Assembly: GCF_009296315.1 (NCBI RefSeq)
Contig: NZ_WHLY01000002.1
Coordinates: 5,368,501-5,432,500, forward strand
DNA: 64,000 bases
Origin: Salmonirosea aquatica
GTDB lineage: Bacteria; Bacteroidota; Bacteroidia; Cytophagales; Spirosomataceae
Reading direction: 5' to 3'
The stretch's first letter is position 1; every line of letters begins with the position of its first letter. The notes under the pieces are model-generated. The model was not told where the DNA came from. It searched no databases and saw only the letters and a list, made by a program, of their open reading frames with translations. This document shows, piece after piece, positions 46,506 to 55,219 of the stretch. The translations under genes and the position numbers were made by a program.

Positions 46506-47393
46506 CTAGGAAATGGGACGCAGCCCGGGCCGGCGATGCTTCCAGCGGCGGTGGCTCCACAGCCAGTTAAAGGGCTGAGCGTTAATGTCAGCCTCGAGCA
46601 TGCGGATTTGCTTTTCCAGAATTTCATTTTTGCCCAGCGATTTGCAGGCATCGGTCACCAGCGAAATCTCTACGTGATAGTACCCGCGCCGCGCGGTATC
46701 CCGGCTGAAATCGGCGTAAAGTACCGTCAGGTCGTTCCGTCGGGCCAGGATCTCGGCGCCTCGAAAAAAGCACGTGTCCTGGTGCAGAAAAGGTGTCCAG
46801 TAGGCCGAATCGGGCTGCGGGGATTGGTCATTGGCCAGCACTACCACATAGGGGCGGTCGCGGGGTTGCCTGAGTTCGGCGGCTATGTCGTCCATCGGCA
46901 CAAGCCGGGAACCAAAGCGGGTGCGGAGGCGCAAAAACCACTGGTCAAAGATTGAATCCTTCAACGGCCGGTACACGACCAGACATTGGTGGTCGAAGCG
47001 AAGGGAGGCATACAGGTTAGCCATTTCCCAATTGCCCCGGTGGCCCATCAGAAACAGAATATTCTTATTCTCGGCGAACAGGCGGTCTACCAGGCTGATA
47101 TCGCCCTGAATCCGTTCCAGAATATCCTCAGGGGGACAGCTACGGCATTTGATGGTTTCGAGGATCAGGTCCGTGAAATGTCGGTAGAAGCGGTGGGCCG
47201 TGCTTTGAATCTCAGGTTCCGTTTTGGCAGGAAAACTGTTGCTGAGGTTTTGCAGGATCACTTTTTTTCGGTACCCTACCACCCTGAATAATATAAAATT
47301 AAGAGCCGAAGAAATGCGGAACGTGTTCTTCCAGGAAAGCCGCGACAGGGTATTCAGCAATCGGATGAAGTACGAGGTGTATGGTTTTGCCAT
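46506..47393 (-). CDS. LpxL/HtrB-family lipid A acyltransferase
   Basis: A 295-residue inner-membrane acyltransferase that adds a secondary acyl chain to lipid A precursor. ATG 47393 (MAKPYTSYFIRLLNTLSRL) is preferred to the upstream in-frame start at 47414. The catalytic HX4E is in LMGHRGNWEMANLYASL, followed by VVYRPLKDSIFDQWFLRLR and a later VVLANDQSP and FFRGAEILARRNDLTVLYADF. Only one membrane segment is predicted near the N-terminus. The neighbour on the same strand, a transporter fusion, is not obviously related. Confidence 0.88.
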   Translation of the reverse strand: MAKPYTSYFIRLLNTLSRLSWKNTFRISSALNFILFRVVGYRKKVILQNLSNSFPAKTEPEIQSTAHRFYRHFTDLILETIKCRSCPPEDILERIQGDISLVDRLFAENKNILFLMGHRGNWEMANLYASLRFDHQCLVVYRPLKDSIFDQWFLRLRTRFGSRLVPMDDIAAELRQPRDRPYVVVLANDQSPQPDSAYWTPFLHQDTCFFRGAEILARRNDLTVLYADFSRDTARRGYYHVEISLVTDACKSLGKNEILEKQIRMLEADINAQPFNWLWSHRRWKHRRPGLRPIS

Positions 47394-47471
47394 GCGCGTA
47401 GAGGTAGAAATCACCGGCGCCTGACGAATGATCCCGTAATAAACTGAGTTATACCATCAACGAAAAAAAAG

Positions 47472-47627
47472 ATGAAAACAATGGAATGCCCCTCCTGCGC
47501 CATGGATATCGACGCCCGGAGTGAAACCTGTCCGATCTGTGGCTATGAATTCCCCCGGCAGAGCCGCTGGATTCAGCTGGTTGCCGTCCTGCTGGTCCTC
47601 CTGTTTCTGTATCTGATTATATTTTAA
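47472..47627 (+). CDS. Membrane-anchored zinc-ribbon mini-protein
   Basis: A 51-residue protein, ATG 47472 to TAA 47625-47627. The first 25 residues hold two CxxC knuckles (MECPSCAMDI and ETCPICGYEF) forming a zinc ribbon; after a basic linker RQSR a single transmembrane segment (IQLVAVLLVLLFLYLIIF) runs to the end. Such small ribbon-plus-helix proteins are common and functionally unassigned. An A-rich stretch (GAAAAAAAAGATG) directly precedes the start. Confidence 0.8.
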   Translation: MKTMECPSCAMDIDARSETCPICGYEFPRQSRWIQLVAVLLVLLFLYLIIF

Positions 47628-47661
47628 AACGTTACGGGCTCAGAATACTTCACTTCTACCT

Positions 47662-48426
47662 TTAGGAAGTAGGAGTCCTGAACTCCGAACTGAGCGAGTA
47701 CCCTGCCATTGCCGCCCCGATAATGCCGGCCTCGTTCCGGGTTTCGGCCACCAGGATGGGTACATCGATGGTCAGTACATCCTGAAATTTATGGTATTTC
47801 TTACTGGCACCTCCACCCAGAATTATGAGATCGGGCGAGAATAAACGCACAACATGGTGGAGAAACACATCCAGCCGTTTACCCCATTTTTTGTAGCTGA
47901 GCTCCTTGCGCTTACGGGCGGCGTCGGAGGCAAAATACTCGATCGGCTTGCCATTGGTGTAGAGCAAACGGCCCAGCTCGAAATTGGGCAGTAGATGGCC
48001 GTTGTAAAAGACCCCCGAACCGATTCCCGTCCCCAGCGTCAGTACGAATACCAGGCCCGACTTGTCGCGCCCTGCCCCAAGGTGCATCTCCGCCAGGCCG
48101 GCGGCATCGGCGTCGTTGATAACCCGGAAGGGTAGTCCGGTAGCGCGCCGGAAGAGTTCTTCGATATGTACCCCCACCCACTCGGGGTCCATGTTGCTAT
48201 GACCCCGGGCAATGCCCTTGTCGATAACGGTTGGGAAGCCGCAACCCACGGGGCCCTGCCACGCAAAATGCTCCACGATTTCTTTGATTGCCTCCGCGAC
48301 CAGGGCGGGTTTCGAGGGAGAAGGCGTGGGGAGGCGGTAGCGTTCGGTGGTGAGGTGGCCTGTTTCTATATTGACCGGGGCACCTTTGATACCTGAACCT
48401 CCGATGTCAATACCTAGTACTTCCAT
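47662..48426 (-). CDS. ppgK: Polyphosphate glucokinase (ROK family)
   Basis: A 254-residue glucokinase using inorganic polyphosphate and/or ATP. It has the ROK phosphate loop GIDIGGSGIKGAPVN at residues 5-19, the PpgK-type sequence VGCGFPTVIDKG and NMDPEWVGVHIEELF, sugar-contact INDADAAGLAEMHLG, and the second phosphate motif LTLGTGIGSGVFYNGHLLPNFELGR. It shows the shorter ROK layout without an N-terminal DNA-binding domain and ends with LIILGGGASKKYHKF and NEAGIIGAAMAGYS. Cytoplasmic, expected to phosphorylate glucose released by polysaccharide breakdown. Confidence 0.86.
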   Translation of the reverse strand: MEVLGIDIGGSGIKGAPVNIETGHLTTERYRLPTPSPSKPALVAEAIKEIVEHFAWQGPVGCGFPTVIDKGIARGHSNMDPEWVGVHIEELFRRATGLPFRVINDADAAGLAEMHLGAGRDKSGLVFVLTLGTGIGSGVFYNGHLLPNFELGRLLYTNGKPIEYFASDAARKRKELSYKKWGKRLDVFLHHVVRLFSPDLIILGGGASKKYHKFQDVLTIDVPILVAETRNEAGIIGAAMAGYSLSSEFRTPTS

Positions 48427-48581
48427 GCCTGTTATGTCTTGGGTTTAGCGGTTGTCATCGAGCCGGGAGAAGATGAGCATTCGCTCAAGCCAAATCCCGC
48501 GGCCAAATATACATAAATAACCCAATTTCTGACAAAAGCAATGGACAGGTCCTGGTTCCGGAGGACCTAAGGTACCCATGT

Positions 48582-48779
48582 TCAGTCTTTGGCAAAATAG
48601 ACGCTGATCGTATGTACCTCCCGTACCCACCGTGCCTGTTTCTTGTCCTGTGGGGCGATGAACCGGAATGTTCCTTGACCGGTAGGCAGGGGCTGGCCGT
48701 CTTTCTCCGTGGCCATGAGCACCACCTGGTTCGTAAATTCGGGATCGATTTCGGGAAGGGAATATACCACTTCGTAACC
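48582..48779 (-). pseudogene. C-terminal fragment of a molybdopterin-dependent oxidoreductase-like protein
   Basis: An open piece of about 65 codons ending at a stop at 48582. Its sequence GYEVVYSLPEIDPEFTNQVV, then DGQPLPTGQGTFRFIAPQDK and ARWVREVHTISVYFAKD, is the tail of sulfite-oxidase-like or other molybdopterin-binding proteins (oxidoreductase domain ending RWVRQV...LEV). The rest of the protein is missing: upstream in the same frame is a stop and then the ModE-like fragment, so this is a remnant, not a complete gene. Confidence 0.7.
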
Positions 48780-48797
48780 CGATGAGCAGGTACTTGG

Positions 48798-48992
48798 TTA
48801 GGTTTTTGCCCCGCAACCCGCACCGGTCGTAACATCGGCTTTTTTGTAGGATAGCCCCATCGCTTTGGCGGCCTGGGCCATCGAGCCCGTTGCCTGGATG
48901 TGTTGCAAAAGCTCCATGCGTCCCGGTCCGAAAAATTTCGTATCGTCAATATACACCCAATGGCGCATCCGGATTTCAATCTGTTTTTCCAT
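48798..48992 (-). pseudogene. Truncated ModE-like winged-helix regulator
   Basis: A 64-residue fragment whose opening matches the LysR-like N-terminal domain of ModE: HWVYIDDTKFFGPGRMELLQHIQATGSMAQAAKAMGLSYKKA, that is a complete helix-turn-helix up to the position SYK. The expected rest of the DNA-binding domain (W-x-x-hydrophobic) is replaced after ADV by an unrelated TTGAGCGAKT and a stop. The following frame, without shift, carries the tail of a molybdopterin oxidoreductase. Both together look like the collapsed remains of a molybdenum-related locus. Confidence 0.72.
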
Positions 48993-49103
48993 TGGATTCT
49001 ACATGGACTTTTTTACGAAAAGAACATAAACGTTTGGGCTGGCACGGAAATTTTGATGGTCGGATCAGTGAAATACCAGTCCAATCTAAACCACCAACAA
49101 ACT

Positions 49104-49664
49104 ATGAAAAAGATCGCATTCAATGTACTGCTTGCCGCCTCACTTTTTACAGCTGTGGCTTGTAACGAAACCAAAAAGGAAGATAGCACCGAAGTGGCCG
49201 AAGATCAAAACGAGGCTAAGTTTGACGAAAAAATGGAAGACGACACGGAGTTTGCCGTAGCGGCTGCCGATGGGGGTATGATGGAAGTACAGTTGGGCGA
49301 ACTGGCCCAGAAGAATGGCTCGGCTGCGGCGGTGAAGGATTTTGGCAAAATGATGGTGGAGGACCACGGGAAGGCCAACGATGAGTTAAAGGCGCTGGCT
49401 CAACAGAAGAACATTACGTTGCCTGCCTCCCTGAGTGAAGACAAACAGGAAATGTATGACGACTTGGCCAAGAAAACCGGCCAGGAGTTTGACAAAGCAT
49501 ACGCCGATCACATGGTAAAAGACCATAAGAAAGACATCGACGAATTCAAGGAAGAGGCCGAAGACGGTAAGAATGCCGACATCAAGGCCTGGGCGGCCGG
49601 TAAGGTACCTGTCCTGGAAATGCACCTACAGAAGGCTCAGGCCATGCAGGATGCCGTGAAGTAA
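49104..49664 (+). CDS. DUF4142-domain lipoprotein
   Basis: A 186-residue lipoprotein starting at ATG 49104; the open frame extends upstream to 48900 but that region overlaps the ModE remnant. Signal MKKIAFNVLLAASLFTAVAC with Cys at residue 20. The DUF4142 helical (ferritin-like) domain occupies residues about 50-180: VQLGELAQKNGSAAAVKDFGKMMVEDHGKANDEL is the hallmark. Function unknown; expected in the periplasm or outer membrane and often stress-induced in relatives. It is followed by a classic terminator. Confidence 0.92.
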   Translation: MKKIAFNVLLAASLFTAVACNETKKEDSTEVAEDQNEAKFDEKMEDDTEFAVAAADGGMMEVQLGELAQKNGSAAAVKDFGKMMVEDHGKANDELKALAQQKNITLPASLSEDKQEMYDDLAKKTGQEFDKAYADHMVKDHKKDIDEFKEEAEDGKNADIKAWAAGKVPVLEMHLQKAQAMQDAVK

Positions 49665-49695
49665 TTTAGAATACCAGACATTTGTACACACCCTG

Positions 49696-49734
49696 AAACG
49701 GGGCGCAAGGATCAGTCCTCTGCGCCCCGTTTTT
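49696..49734 (+). terminator. Terminator after the DUF4142 gene
   Basis: AAACGGGGCGCA and TGCGCCCCGTTTTT form an 11-base stem with a 13-base loop and a T run, 31 bases after the stop at 49664. It may also serve the convergent small lipoprotein gene. Confidence 0.9.
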
Positions 49735-49748
49735 GTGTAGTTCGTTCT

Positions 49749-49922
49749 TCAGCGGATCGAGGTAGTGTCGGCGGCCAGGGTGTCGGGCGGAATCTGGCGG
49801 TTATCGACCTCATCCTTGGCGGTTACCGGAGTTTCGTTGTCGCGCACATTCTCGGACGATTCGTTGTGGCCACACGCAACAAGGCCGCCGGCAAGCAGAC
49901 AGATGGCTATCCATTTTTTCAT
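49749..49922 (-). CDS. 57-residue small lipoprotein
   Basis: Minus-strand frame ATG 49922 to TGA ending at 49749. The protein begins MKKWIAICLLAGGLVACGHN with lipobox LVAC, Cys at residue 17, and continues with a short acidic disordered segment (ESSENVRDNETPVTAKDEVD). Too short for domain assignment. Such mini-lipoproteins are frequent in this phylum. It sits between a terminator and the DUF4249 gene, 59 bases before the latter's stop on the same strand. Confidence 0.7.
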   Translation of the reverse strand: MKKWIAICLLAGGLVACGHNESSENVRDNETPVTAKDEVDNRQIPPDTLAADTTSIR

Positions 49923-49980
49923 AATTTACGGAATTTGGTACAAGGGTACCCCCACAAAAAGTACGCCACGCGTCCGGGCT

Positions 49981-51024
49981 TCAGGGTTTGATCGTGGTGA
50001 CGCTCCGGTTGTAGCCCGCGAAAACCCCCAAACCGCCTACCACATTGGTATAGACCAGCGAAGGCTCCATAAATGGATTGTCGCCCCGCGACCGCTGCAC
50101 CGAACGATGGTACTGGTAGTAGTGGACATCGGTATGGAGCAGCTGGATAAAGATTCCCTTGCTCTCGGGACCGCGCTGGGGCTTGACGGCACTGCCGCCC
50201 AAATTGCTGTACATGGTTGGATTTTCTAGTTTCTTACGCCCCTGCGGGGACGAAAACGTTGTCCCGTCGAGGTTGGCGTCGCTCTGGAACACAGAGCGGC
50301 TATCGGTACCGGTCCAGTTGAAGTACGAGGTGGCCGAACGCCGGCTTTCGACCAGAAAAAGCTCGTTGGTGTCCACACGGACCACCGAATATTCAAACAG
50401 TTCGTAGGCTCTGATCCGGTAGTAATCCTCCTGACCCCGCAAATCGTCCCATGTAAAATTCAGGGTGAGTGTAGAGTCACGGTTTCCAAAACTGGACGTG
50501 ATGACCGTATCCAGGGAATAGTTTTTGACGGCAACCTGCCGGAGGGGAATCGTGCAGGTTGCCTGGGCGGTGCGGGTACCATCGGTGACGGTGAGGGTAT
50601 AGGTTTTTCCCGCCTGAATTGGGAACTGGCTCACCGGAATTGCGTACAACCGCTCGGAAGCCTGGAAGGGGAGGGTAGCCGTGGCCTGGCCATCGCTTAT
50701 CGTGACGCTGGCCGTAGGCAGCGCATCACCCACCCAAACGAGCGTGTCGCCCTCCATGACGAAAAAATCGGTACTTCCGGAAGTAGGCTCGCCGAATACC
50801 GGGCGGGTCTGCCCCACTTTGATCCGGATCACGGTATCCTGCGGTGAGATAAAGCCGAAAAGGGTCAGTTGCGACTCCGTTTGGGGTAGTTTGTCGGCAG
50901 GAATCGTATTGACCAAGGTTTCGCAGGAAATCAAGGTACCCAGCCCCACCAAAAATATTACTATTTTCAGCAGCTTATTCCACCCAAAGGTACCCCCACA
51001 TTTTTGCCATTTGAATAAAATCAT
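49981..51024 (-). CDS. DUF4249 lipoprotein, partner of the TonB receptor
   Basis: A 347-residue lipoprotein; ATG 51024 gives signal MILFKWQKCGG...LVGLGTLISC with the lipobox Cys near residue 34, preferred to starts at 51048/51051. The body is DUF4249: QLTLFGFISPQDTVIRIKVG, a central VTISDGQATATLPF and the C-terminal QLLHTDVHYYQYHRSVQRSR with a final EPSLVYTNVVGGLGVFAGYN, which is the usual ending. It directly follows the TonB-dependent receptor gene (about 90 bases), the typical gene order in Cytophagales; the pair is thought to import or process an unidentified ligand at the outer membrane. Confidence 0.9.
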   Translation of the reverse strand: MILFKWQKCGGTFGWNKLLKIVIFLVGLGTLISCETLVNTIPADKLPQTESQLTLFGFISPQDTVIRIKVGQTRPVFGEPTSGSTDFFVMEGDTLVWVGDALPTASVTISDGQATATLPFQASERLYAIPVSQFPIQAGKTYTLTVTDGTRTAQATCTIPLRQVAVKNYSLDTVITSSFGNRDSTLTLNFTWDDLRGQEDYYRIRAYELFEYSVVRVDTNELFLVESRRSATSYFNWTGTDSRSVFQSDANLDGTTFSSPQGRKKLENPTMYSNLGGSAVKPQRGPESKGIFIQLLHTDVHYYQYHRSVQRSRGDNPFMEPSLVYTNVVGGLGVFAGYNRSVTTIKP

Positions 51025-51111
51025 GCTGATACGTTCGTTACTGTACATCAAAAGAATGTAATATGGGTAAATCAGTTTTTAAAAAGCCACCAGCCATTAG
51101 CCAACAGTTAT

Positions 51112-53508
51112 CTAAAACTTGAAATTATAACTGAATGAGGGTAAAAACGGAAACAGCGAGTAACGTTTGAGCACCGACTTACTGACGGGTTTTCCCTGCG
51201 CGTCGGTACTGTCTTCTGTACCTATATCATAAAAAAACGGATTCCGTCGGTTATAAGCGTTATATATCCCAAACTCCCAGGTACGCTCGTGGTGTTTCAG
51301 TTTTTTATGGAATTGCACCGCAAAGTCCAGGCGGTGGTAAGGCTCGGCCCGGAAACTGTTCTTGGGGCCGTACTCGTTGACCGAGGTACCGTTCCAGCTC
51401 ACTTGATTCTGGAGGTAGGTGGCATTGTCGCGGTAGGCGTTGTAGCGCGACACCGGTACCGTGAGCGCATTGCCCGTACCATACACCCAGGTACCCGACA
51501 GCGTGATGCGCGGACTGAGCTCATAAATCCCTACTACTGAAATATCGTGGCGGCGGTCGTAGCGCGGGTAGAATGTCTGGCCAAAGTTGAGTTCGGGAAA
51601 CTTCCACTTCGTCCACGACAGCGTGTACCCTACCCAACCCGAGAAACGGCCGGTTTTTTTCTGCACCAGAAATTCCGTTCCATACGACCAGCCCCGGCCG
51701 GCGGTGATGTTATCCTCCCAACTCAGCTCATTGGCATTCTCACCGCTCAGACTTAGGAAAGAAGCGCCTTCTTTATAATTGAGAATGTTGTTCATGTTCT
51801 TGTAGTACCCTTCCAGCGTCAGGGAAAGCGCGGGCGAGTCCAGATCCTTCGCCAGCCCCAAGGCTACCTGCTGTGACTGTTGGGGAGCCACGCGATCGGT
51901 GGTAGGTACCCATAAGTCGGTGGGCAAGCCCAGCCCGGTGTTAGATAGCAGATGCACGTACTGGTTCATCTGGGCGTAAGAGGCTTTCAATGAAAAGTCC
52001 TTCGCCAGGCGTAGGGCAGCCGAAAAACGCGGCTCGGGACGGACATAATTTTTGGTTTCGGTCTTGAAAGAACTCAGCCGAAATCCCACGTTCATTTTCA
52101 GGGCATTGAACGGTTGCCAGGTATCCTCGGCGTAAATACCCGTCTCGACGGTATTGATCGGCGTCACCGAACGTTCAATGGACTCATTCAGGAAGGAGCC
52201 CGCAATGGCCAGCGCCGAGGGGACAAACCGGTGGAAAGTCGCCTGCGCGCCGAACTTGATGGCGTGGGTGGGGGCCGGGTAAAAATCAAAGTCGGTCTTG
52301 ATGCCGTAATCGCGGATGCGGGAATTGTACCGCAGGCTGAACTCATCGCCGGTGCTGCCATCGGTGTTCTTATCCTTGCTGTTGCTATCGATGCCGAAAT
52401 TGAAATTGCTGGCAATGGCCGACGTATTGACAAACAGTTTCTGGCCAAACAGGTGATTCCAGCGCAGCGTAGCGGTCGTGTTTCCCCAGTCGAGGCCGTT
52501 CTGGGAGTCGATGTCGGGCCCTTTTTCGCTGGCGTAAAACTTGTCCCGTCCGAAGTACCCGCTCAGGTAGAGCTTGTCTCTTTTCCCGAGATCGTAGTTG
52601 ACTTTGGCGTTAAGATCATAAAAATAGTAGCCCGGCTTCACCTTGTTGAGTTCATTTTTTTGCTGGGAAGCAATCAGCGGTGCCGCCAGTACGTCGATGT
52701 AGGTACGCCGCCCTGACACCAGAAACGACGACTTGCCCTTGACCAACGGACCTTCGAGCGTCAGCCGCGAAGAAATGAGGCCTATGCCGCCTTCGCCGTG
52801 GAGTTTCTCCTTGCTGCCCTCCTTCATGTTCATGTCCAGCACCGACGAAAGCCGCCCTCCGTAGCGGGCCGGAAAACCCCCTTTGGTGAGTTCCACGCTT
52901 TTCAGGGCATCGCTGTTGAAAATGGAGAAAAAGCCGAACAGGTGGCTGGCGTTGTACACCACGGCATCGTCCAGGATAATGAGGTTCTGGTCGGGACCGC
53001 CCCCGCGTACATACAAGCCCGTTTGTCCTTCGGTACCTTTCTGCACGCCGGGCATCAGTTGCAGTACTTTCAGCACGTCCTTCTCGCCGAAGAACGCGGG
53101 TACCTTTTTGATTTGAGAGATAGGTACCTCGATGGTACTCATCTGGGCCGAGCGGCTCACATAGTCTTCCTGCCGCCGGGCCGATACCGTCACTTCTTCG
53201 AGCTGGTTAATGCTGGTGAGCAGTATGTTGATTTCGGTATTTTTGGTGAATTGCAGGCTCTTCTGCTGCTTTTGGTACCCTACAAACGAATAGACCAGCC
53301 GGAGTGTGTCGCTGGCGGGCATTGTGAGCGAGTAAAAACCGTAGGTGTTGGTCACGGCACCGTAGGGGGTACCTGGTACGTATACATTGACGCCGGGCAG
53401 CTGCTCCTGGCTCCCCGCCTCCCGCACGAAACCGCTGACCGTAAAGGTACCCTGGGCCGCCGCCCAACCGCAAATCAAAACAAACAGACCAGTAAAGCAA
53501 TGACGCAT
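51112..53508 (-). CDS. TonB-dependent receptor with carboxypeptidase-like regulatory domain
   Basis: A 798-residue outer-membrane receptor. ATG 53508 begins signal peptide MRHCFTGLFVLICGWAAAQ; a longer frame to 53712 overlaps the divergent permease. Domain order: carboxypeptidase-regulatory-like beta sandwich (residues about 22-110, GFVREAGSQEQLPGVNVYVPG, then TNTYGFYSLTMP), plug domain (about 125-230, PAFFGEKDVLKVLQLMPGVQKGTEGQTGLYVRGGGPDQNLIILD) and a 22-strand-type barrel ending in the aromatic SFSYNFKF. The plug is not the SusC type. It is paired with the downstream DUF4249 lipoprotein gene; ligand unknown. Confidence 0.94.
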   Translation of the reverse strand: MRHCFTGLFVLICGWAAAQGTFTVSGFVREAGSQEQLPGVNVYVPGTPYGAVTNTYGFYSLTMPASDTLRLVYSFVGYQKQQKSLQFTKNTEINILLTSINQLEEVTVSARRQEDYVSRSAQMSTIEVPISQIKKVPAFFGEKDVLKVLQLMPGVQKGTEGQTGLYVRGGGPDQNLIILDDAVVYNASHLFGFFSIFNSDALKSVELTKGGFPARYGGRLSSVLDMNMKEGSKEKLHGEGGIGLISSRLTLEGPLVKGKSSFLVSGRRTYIDVLAAPLIASQQKNELNKVKPGYYFYDLNAKVNYDLGKRDKLYLSGYFGRDKFYASEKGPDIDSQNGLDWGNTTATLRWNHLFGQKLFVNTSAIASNFNFGIDSNSKDKNTDGSTGDEFSLRYNSRIRDYGIKTDFDFYPAPTHAIKFGAQATFHRFVPSALAIAGSFLNESIERSVTPINTVETGIYAEDTWQPFNALKMNVGFRLSSFKTETKNYVRPEPRFSAALRLAKDFSLKASYAQMNQYVHLLSNTGLGLPTDLWVPTTDRVAPQQSQQVALGLAKDLDSPALSLTLEGYYKNMNNILNYKEGASFLSLSGENANELSWEDNITAGRGWSYGTEFLVQKKTGRFSGWVGYTLSWTKWKFPELNFGQTFYPRYDRRHDISVVGIYELSPRITLSGTWVYGTGNALTVPVSRYNAYRDNATYLQNQVSWNGTSVNEYGPKNSFRAEPYHRLDFAVQFHKKLKHHERTWEFGIYNAYNRRNPFFYDIGTEDSTDAQGKPVSKSVLKRYSLFPFLPSFSYNFKF

Positions 53509-53640
53509 GGAAGCAGGATTTCTTGGACACTCAGGATAGTAACGAGCCTTAAAATCCGATATTGGTTGGAGGGTCAAGTAAAAGTTATGCCGTAAAGCCT
53601 TATTAGAAACAACCCGACCCGCAACTTTTACCCTTCTTCT

Positions 53641-54969
53641 ATGCTCACTCTGTTGACCATCCTGCTGGCCCTCGCGCTTATTATCGTTTCCATCATCAAG
53701 TTTGACATCCACCCGTTTCTGGCGCTCTTTGTGGGGGCCATCATCTACGGTTTGCTGGCCGGAATGCCCGGCGATTTGATTCTGAAATCCATTTCGGAGG
53801 GTTTTGGCGGGGTGCTGGGGAGCATCGGACTGCTGATTTTGCTGGGGGTGATGATCGGTACCTTCCTGGAAAAAACGGGTGGCGCCTTCGTAATCGCGCA
53901 GAAGATCCTGGCCGTCATCGGTGAAAAATCCGTAATGCTGGCCATGATGGTGACGGGGTACATCCTGTCGATTCCGGTGTTTGGCGACAGTGCCTTCATC
54001 ATGATGAACCCGATCAATAAATCGCTTTCGTTCAAAGGCAAGCTACCCTACGCTGCCACCACGGTGGCCCTCACGCTGGGGATTTCGGCCAGTCACTCGC
54101 TGGTACCCCCCACGCCGGGACCGATCGCGGCGGCGGGCATTTTGGATGCCGATCTCGGGATGGTGATTTTCTGGGGCATTGTGGTGAGTGCTCTGGCTTT
54201 GGTACCCTGCTACTTCTTCGTGAAATATTTTACCCGCCACGTCAACCTGGTACCCCATTTTGCCGAGGTAGAAAGCAAGGTGCAGCATGGCAAGCGCCCT
54301 TCGCTGGGACAGGCCTTCCTACCCATCATCATTCCCCTGCTTTTGATCGTGCTGGCTTCCATTGCCAAGTACCCTACCTTGCCCTTCGGCGATAATGTCT
54401 TCACCACCATTCTACTCTTTGTCGGTAGTCCCGTCATCGCGCTGCTGATCGGGGCGTTCCTGTCGTTCAGTCTGCCCGAGAAGTTCGATGCGAAATTACT
54501 GGCCTCGTCGGGTTGGGTAGGGGAGTCGTTGCTGATCGCCGCGCCCGTAATCCTGATTACCGGAGCGGGCGGGGTATTTGGTAAAATGCTGCAAAACTCG
54601 GGTATCGCCGACCTCGTCAGTGCTAACCTTAATGCCGCTTCCTGGGGTATTTTCCTGCCGTTTTTGATGGCGCTGGCGCTCAAAACCGCGCAGGGCTCGT
54701 CCACCGTGGCGCTCATCACCACGGCTTCCATCGTCGCGCCGCTGCTGGCTACCCTCGGTCTCGACAGCGAAGCGATGCGGGTTTTTGCGGTGCTGTCCAT
54801 CGGTGCCGGTGCCATCGCCATCTCCCACGCCAACGACAGTTTCTTCTGGGCCATGACCCAGCTGACGGGCATGAACATTAAACAAGGGAATCAGACGCAC
54901 AGCCTGGGTACCCTAGTACTTTCGCTGTCGGCGATTCTGATCATTTATGTGCTGATGGGGGTAGTGTAA
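53641..54969 (+). CDS. GntP-family gluconate:H+ symporter (second copy)
   Basis: A 442-residue inner-membrane permease, shorter than the first GntP-type protein in the window. Marks of the family: VGAIIYGLLAGMPGDLILKSISEGFGGVLGSIGLLILLGVMIGTFLEKTGGAF, then YILSIPVFGDSAFIMMNPINKSL, ASHSLVPPTPGPIAAAGIL (the PPTPGP signature) and TAQGSSTVALITTASIVAPLL. About twelve membrane helices. Divergent from the TonB receptor by roughly 130 bases and alone; which sugar acid it carries is unknown. The pattern of residues after PPTPGP differs from the copy at 11567 (P-I-A-A-A-G versus L-Y-V-A-K-A), so the two may have distinct substrates. Confidence 0.92.
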   Translation: MLTLLTILLALALIIVSIIKFDIHPFLALFVGAIIYGLLAGMPGDLILKSISEGFGGVLGSIGLLILLGVMIGTFLEKTGGAFVIAQKILAVIGEKSVMLAMMVTGYILSIPVFGDSAFIMMNPINKSLSFKGKLPYAATTVALTLGISASHSLVPPTPGPIAAAGILDADLGMVIFWGIVVSALALVPCYFFVKYFTRHVNLVPHFAEVESKVQHGKRPSLGQAFLPIIIPLLLIVLASIAKYPTLPFGDNVFTTILLFVGSPVIALLIGAFLSFSLPEKFDAKLLASSGWVGESLLIAAPVILITGAGGVFGKMLQNSGIADLVSANLNAASWGIFLPFLMALALKTAQGSSTVALITTASIVAPLLATLGLDSEAMRVFAVLSIGAGAIAISHANDSFFWAMTQLTGMNIKQGNQTHSLGTLVLSLSAILIIYVLMGVV

Positions 54970-54984
54970 GGGGGGTATTTCCAA

Positions 54985-55008
54985 AAAAGTAAATTTTTGT
55001 TTACTTTT
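54985..55008. promoter_or_regulatory. Palindromic operator candidate upstream of hicA
   Basis: AAAAGTAAA (54985-54993) and TTTACTTTT (55000-55008) are a perfect inverted repeat around a 6-base T-rich spacer, 20 bases before the HicA start at 55029. The following HicB has a helix-turn-helix C-terminus, so autoregulation through this site is a likely role. The palindrome overlaps where the promoter should be. Confidence 0.6.
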
Positions 55009-55028
55009 ATCAATCCATTTTTGTTGCT

Positions 55029-55217
55029 ATGAAGTGTTCCCAACTCTATCGAATTTTGACCAGGGGTGGGTGGTACCCTATTTCACAGAAGGGTTCACAC
55101 GTTAAAATGAAGCACGACAGCAAGCCGGGAATACTGATTTTTCCAAACCATGGGAGCCAGGAAGTAGGTACAGGATTGGAGAAGAAGATCCTCAAAGACG
55201 CAGGCATAAATAACTGA
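55029..55217 (+). CDS. hicA: HicA-type mRNA interferase toxin
   Basis: A 62-residue double-stranded-RNA-binding-fold toxin. The signature is GWYPISQKGSHVKMKHDSKPG, with catalytic His24 in GSH, and the end PNHGSQEVGTGLEKKILKDAGIN, the usual HicA tail. It cuts mRNA when free of antitoxin. The next gene starts two bases after its stop and encodes the HicB partner, so the operon order is toxin first, as is common for HicAB. Confidence 0.92.
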   Translation: MKCSQLYRILTRGGWYPISQKGSHVKMKHDSKPGILIFPNHGSQEVGTGLEKKILKDAGINN

Positions 55218-55219
55218 GC

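Noticed and set aside
48547-48568. 7-bp hairpin AGGTCCT/AGGACCT after the molybdopterin remnant
   Set aside because: No T run and short stem; a terminator could not be supported.
53508-53712. Upstream extension of the TonB receptor frame
   Set aside because: It overlaps the start of the permease gene on the other strand and precedes a clear signal peptide at 53508.
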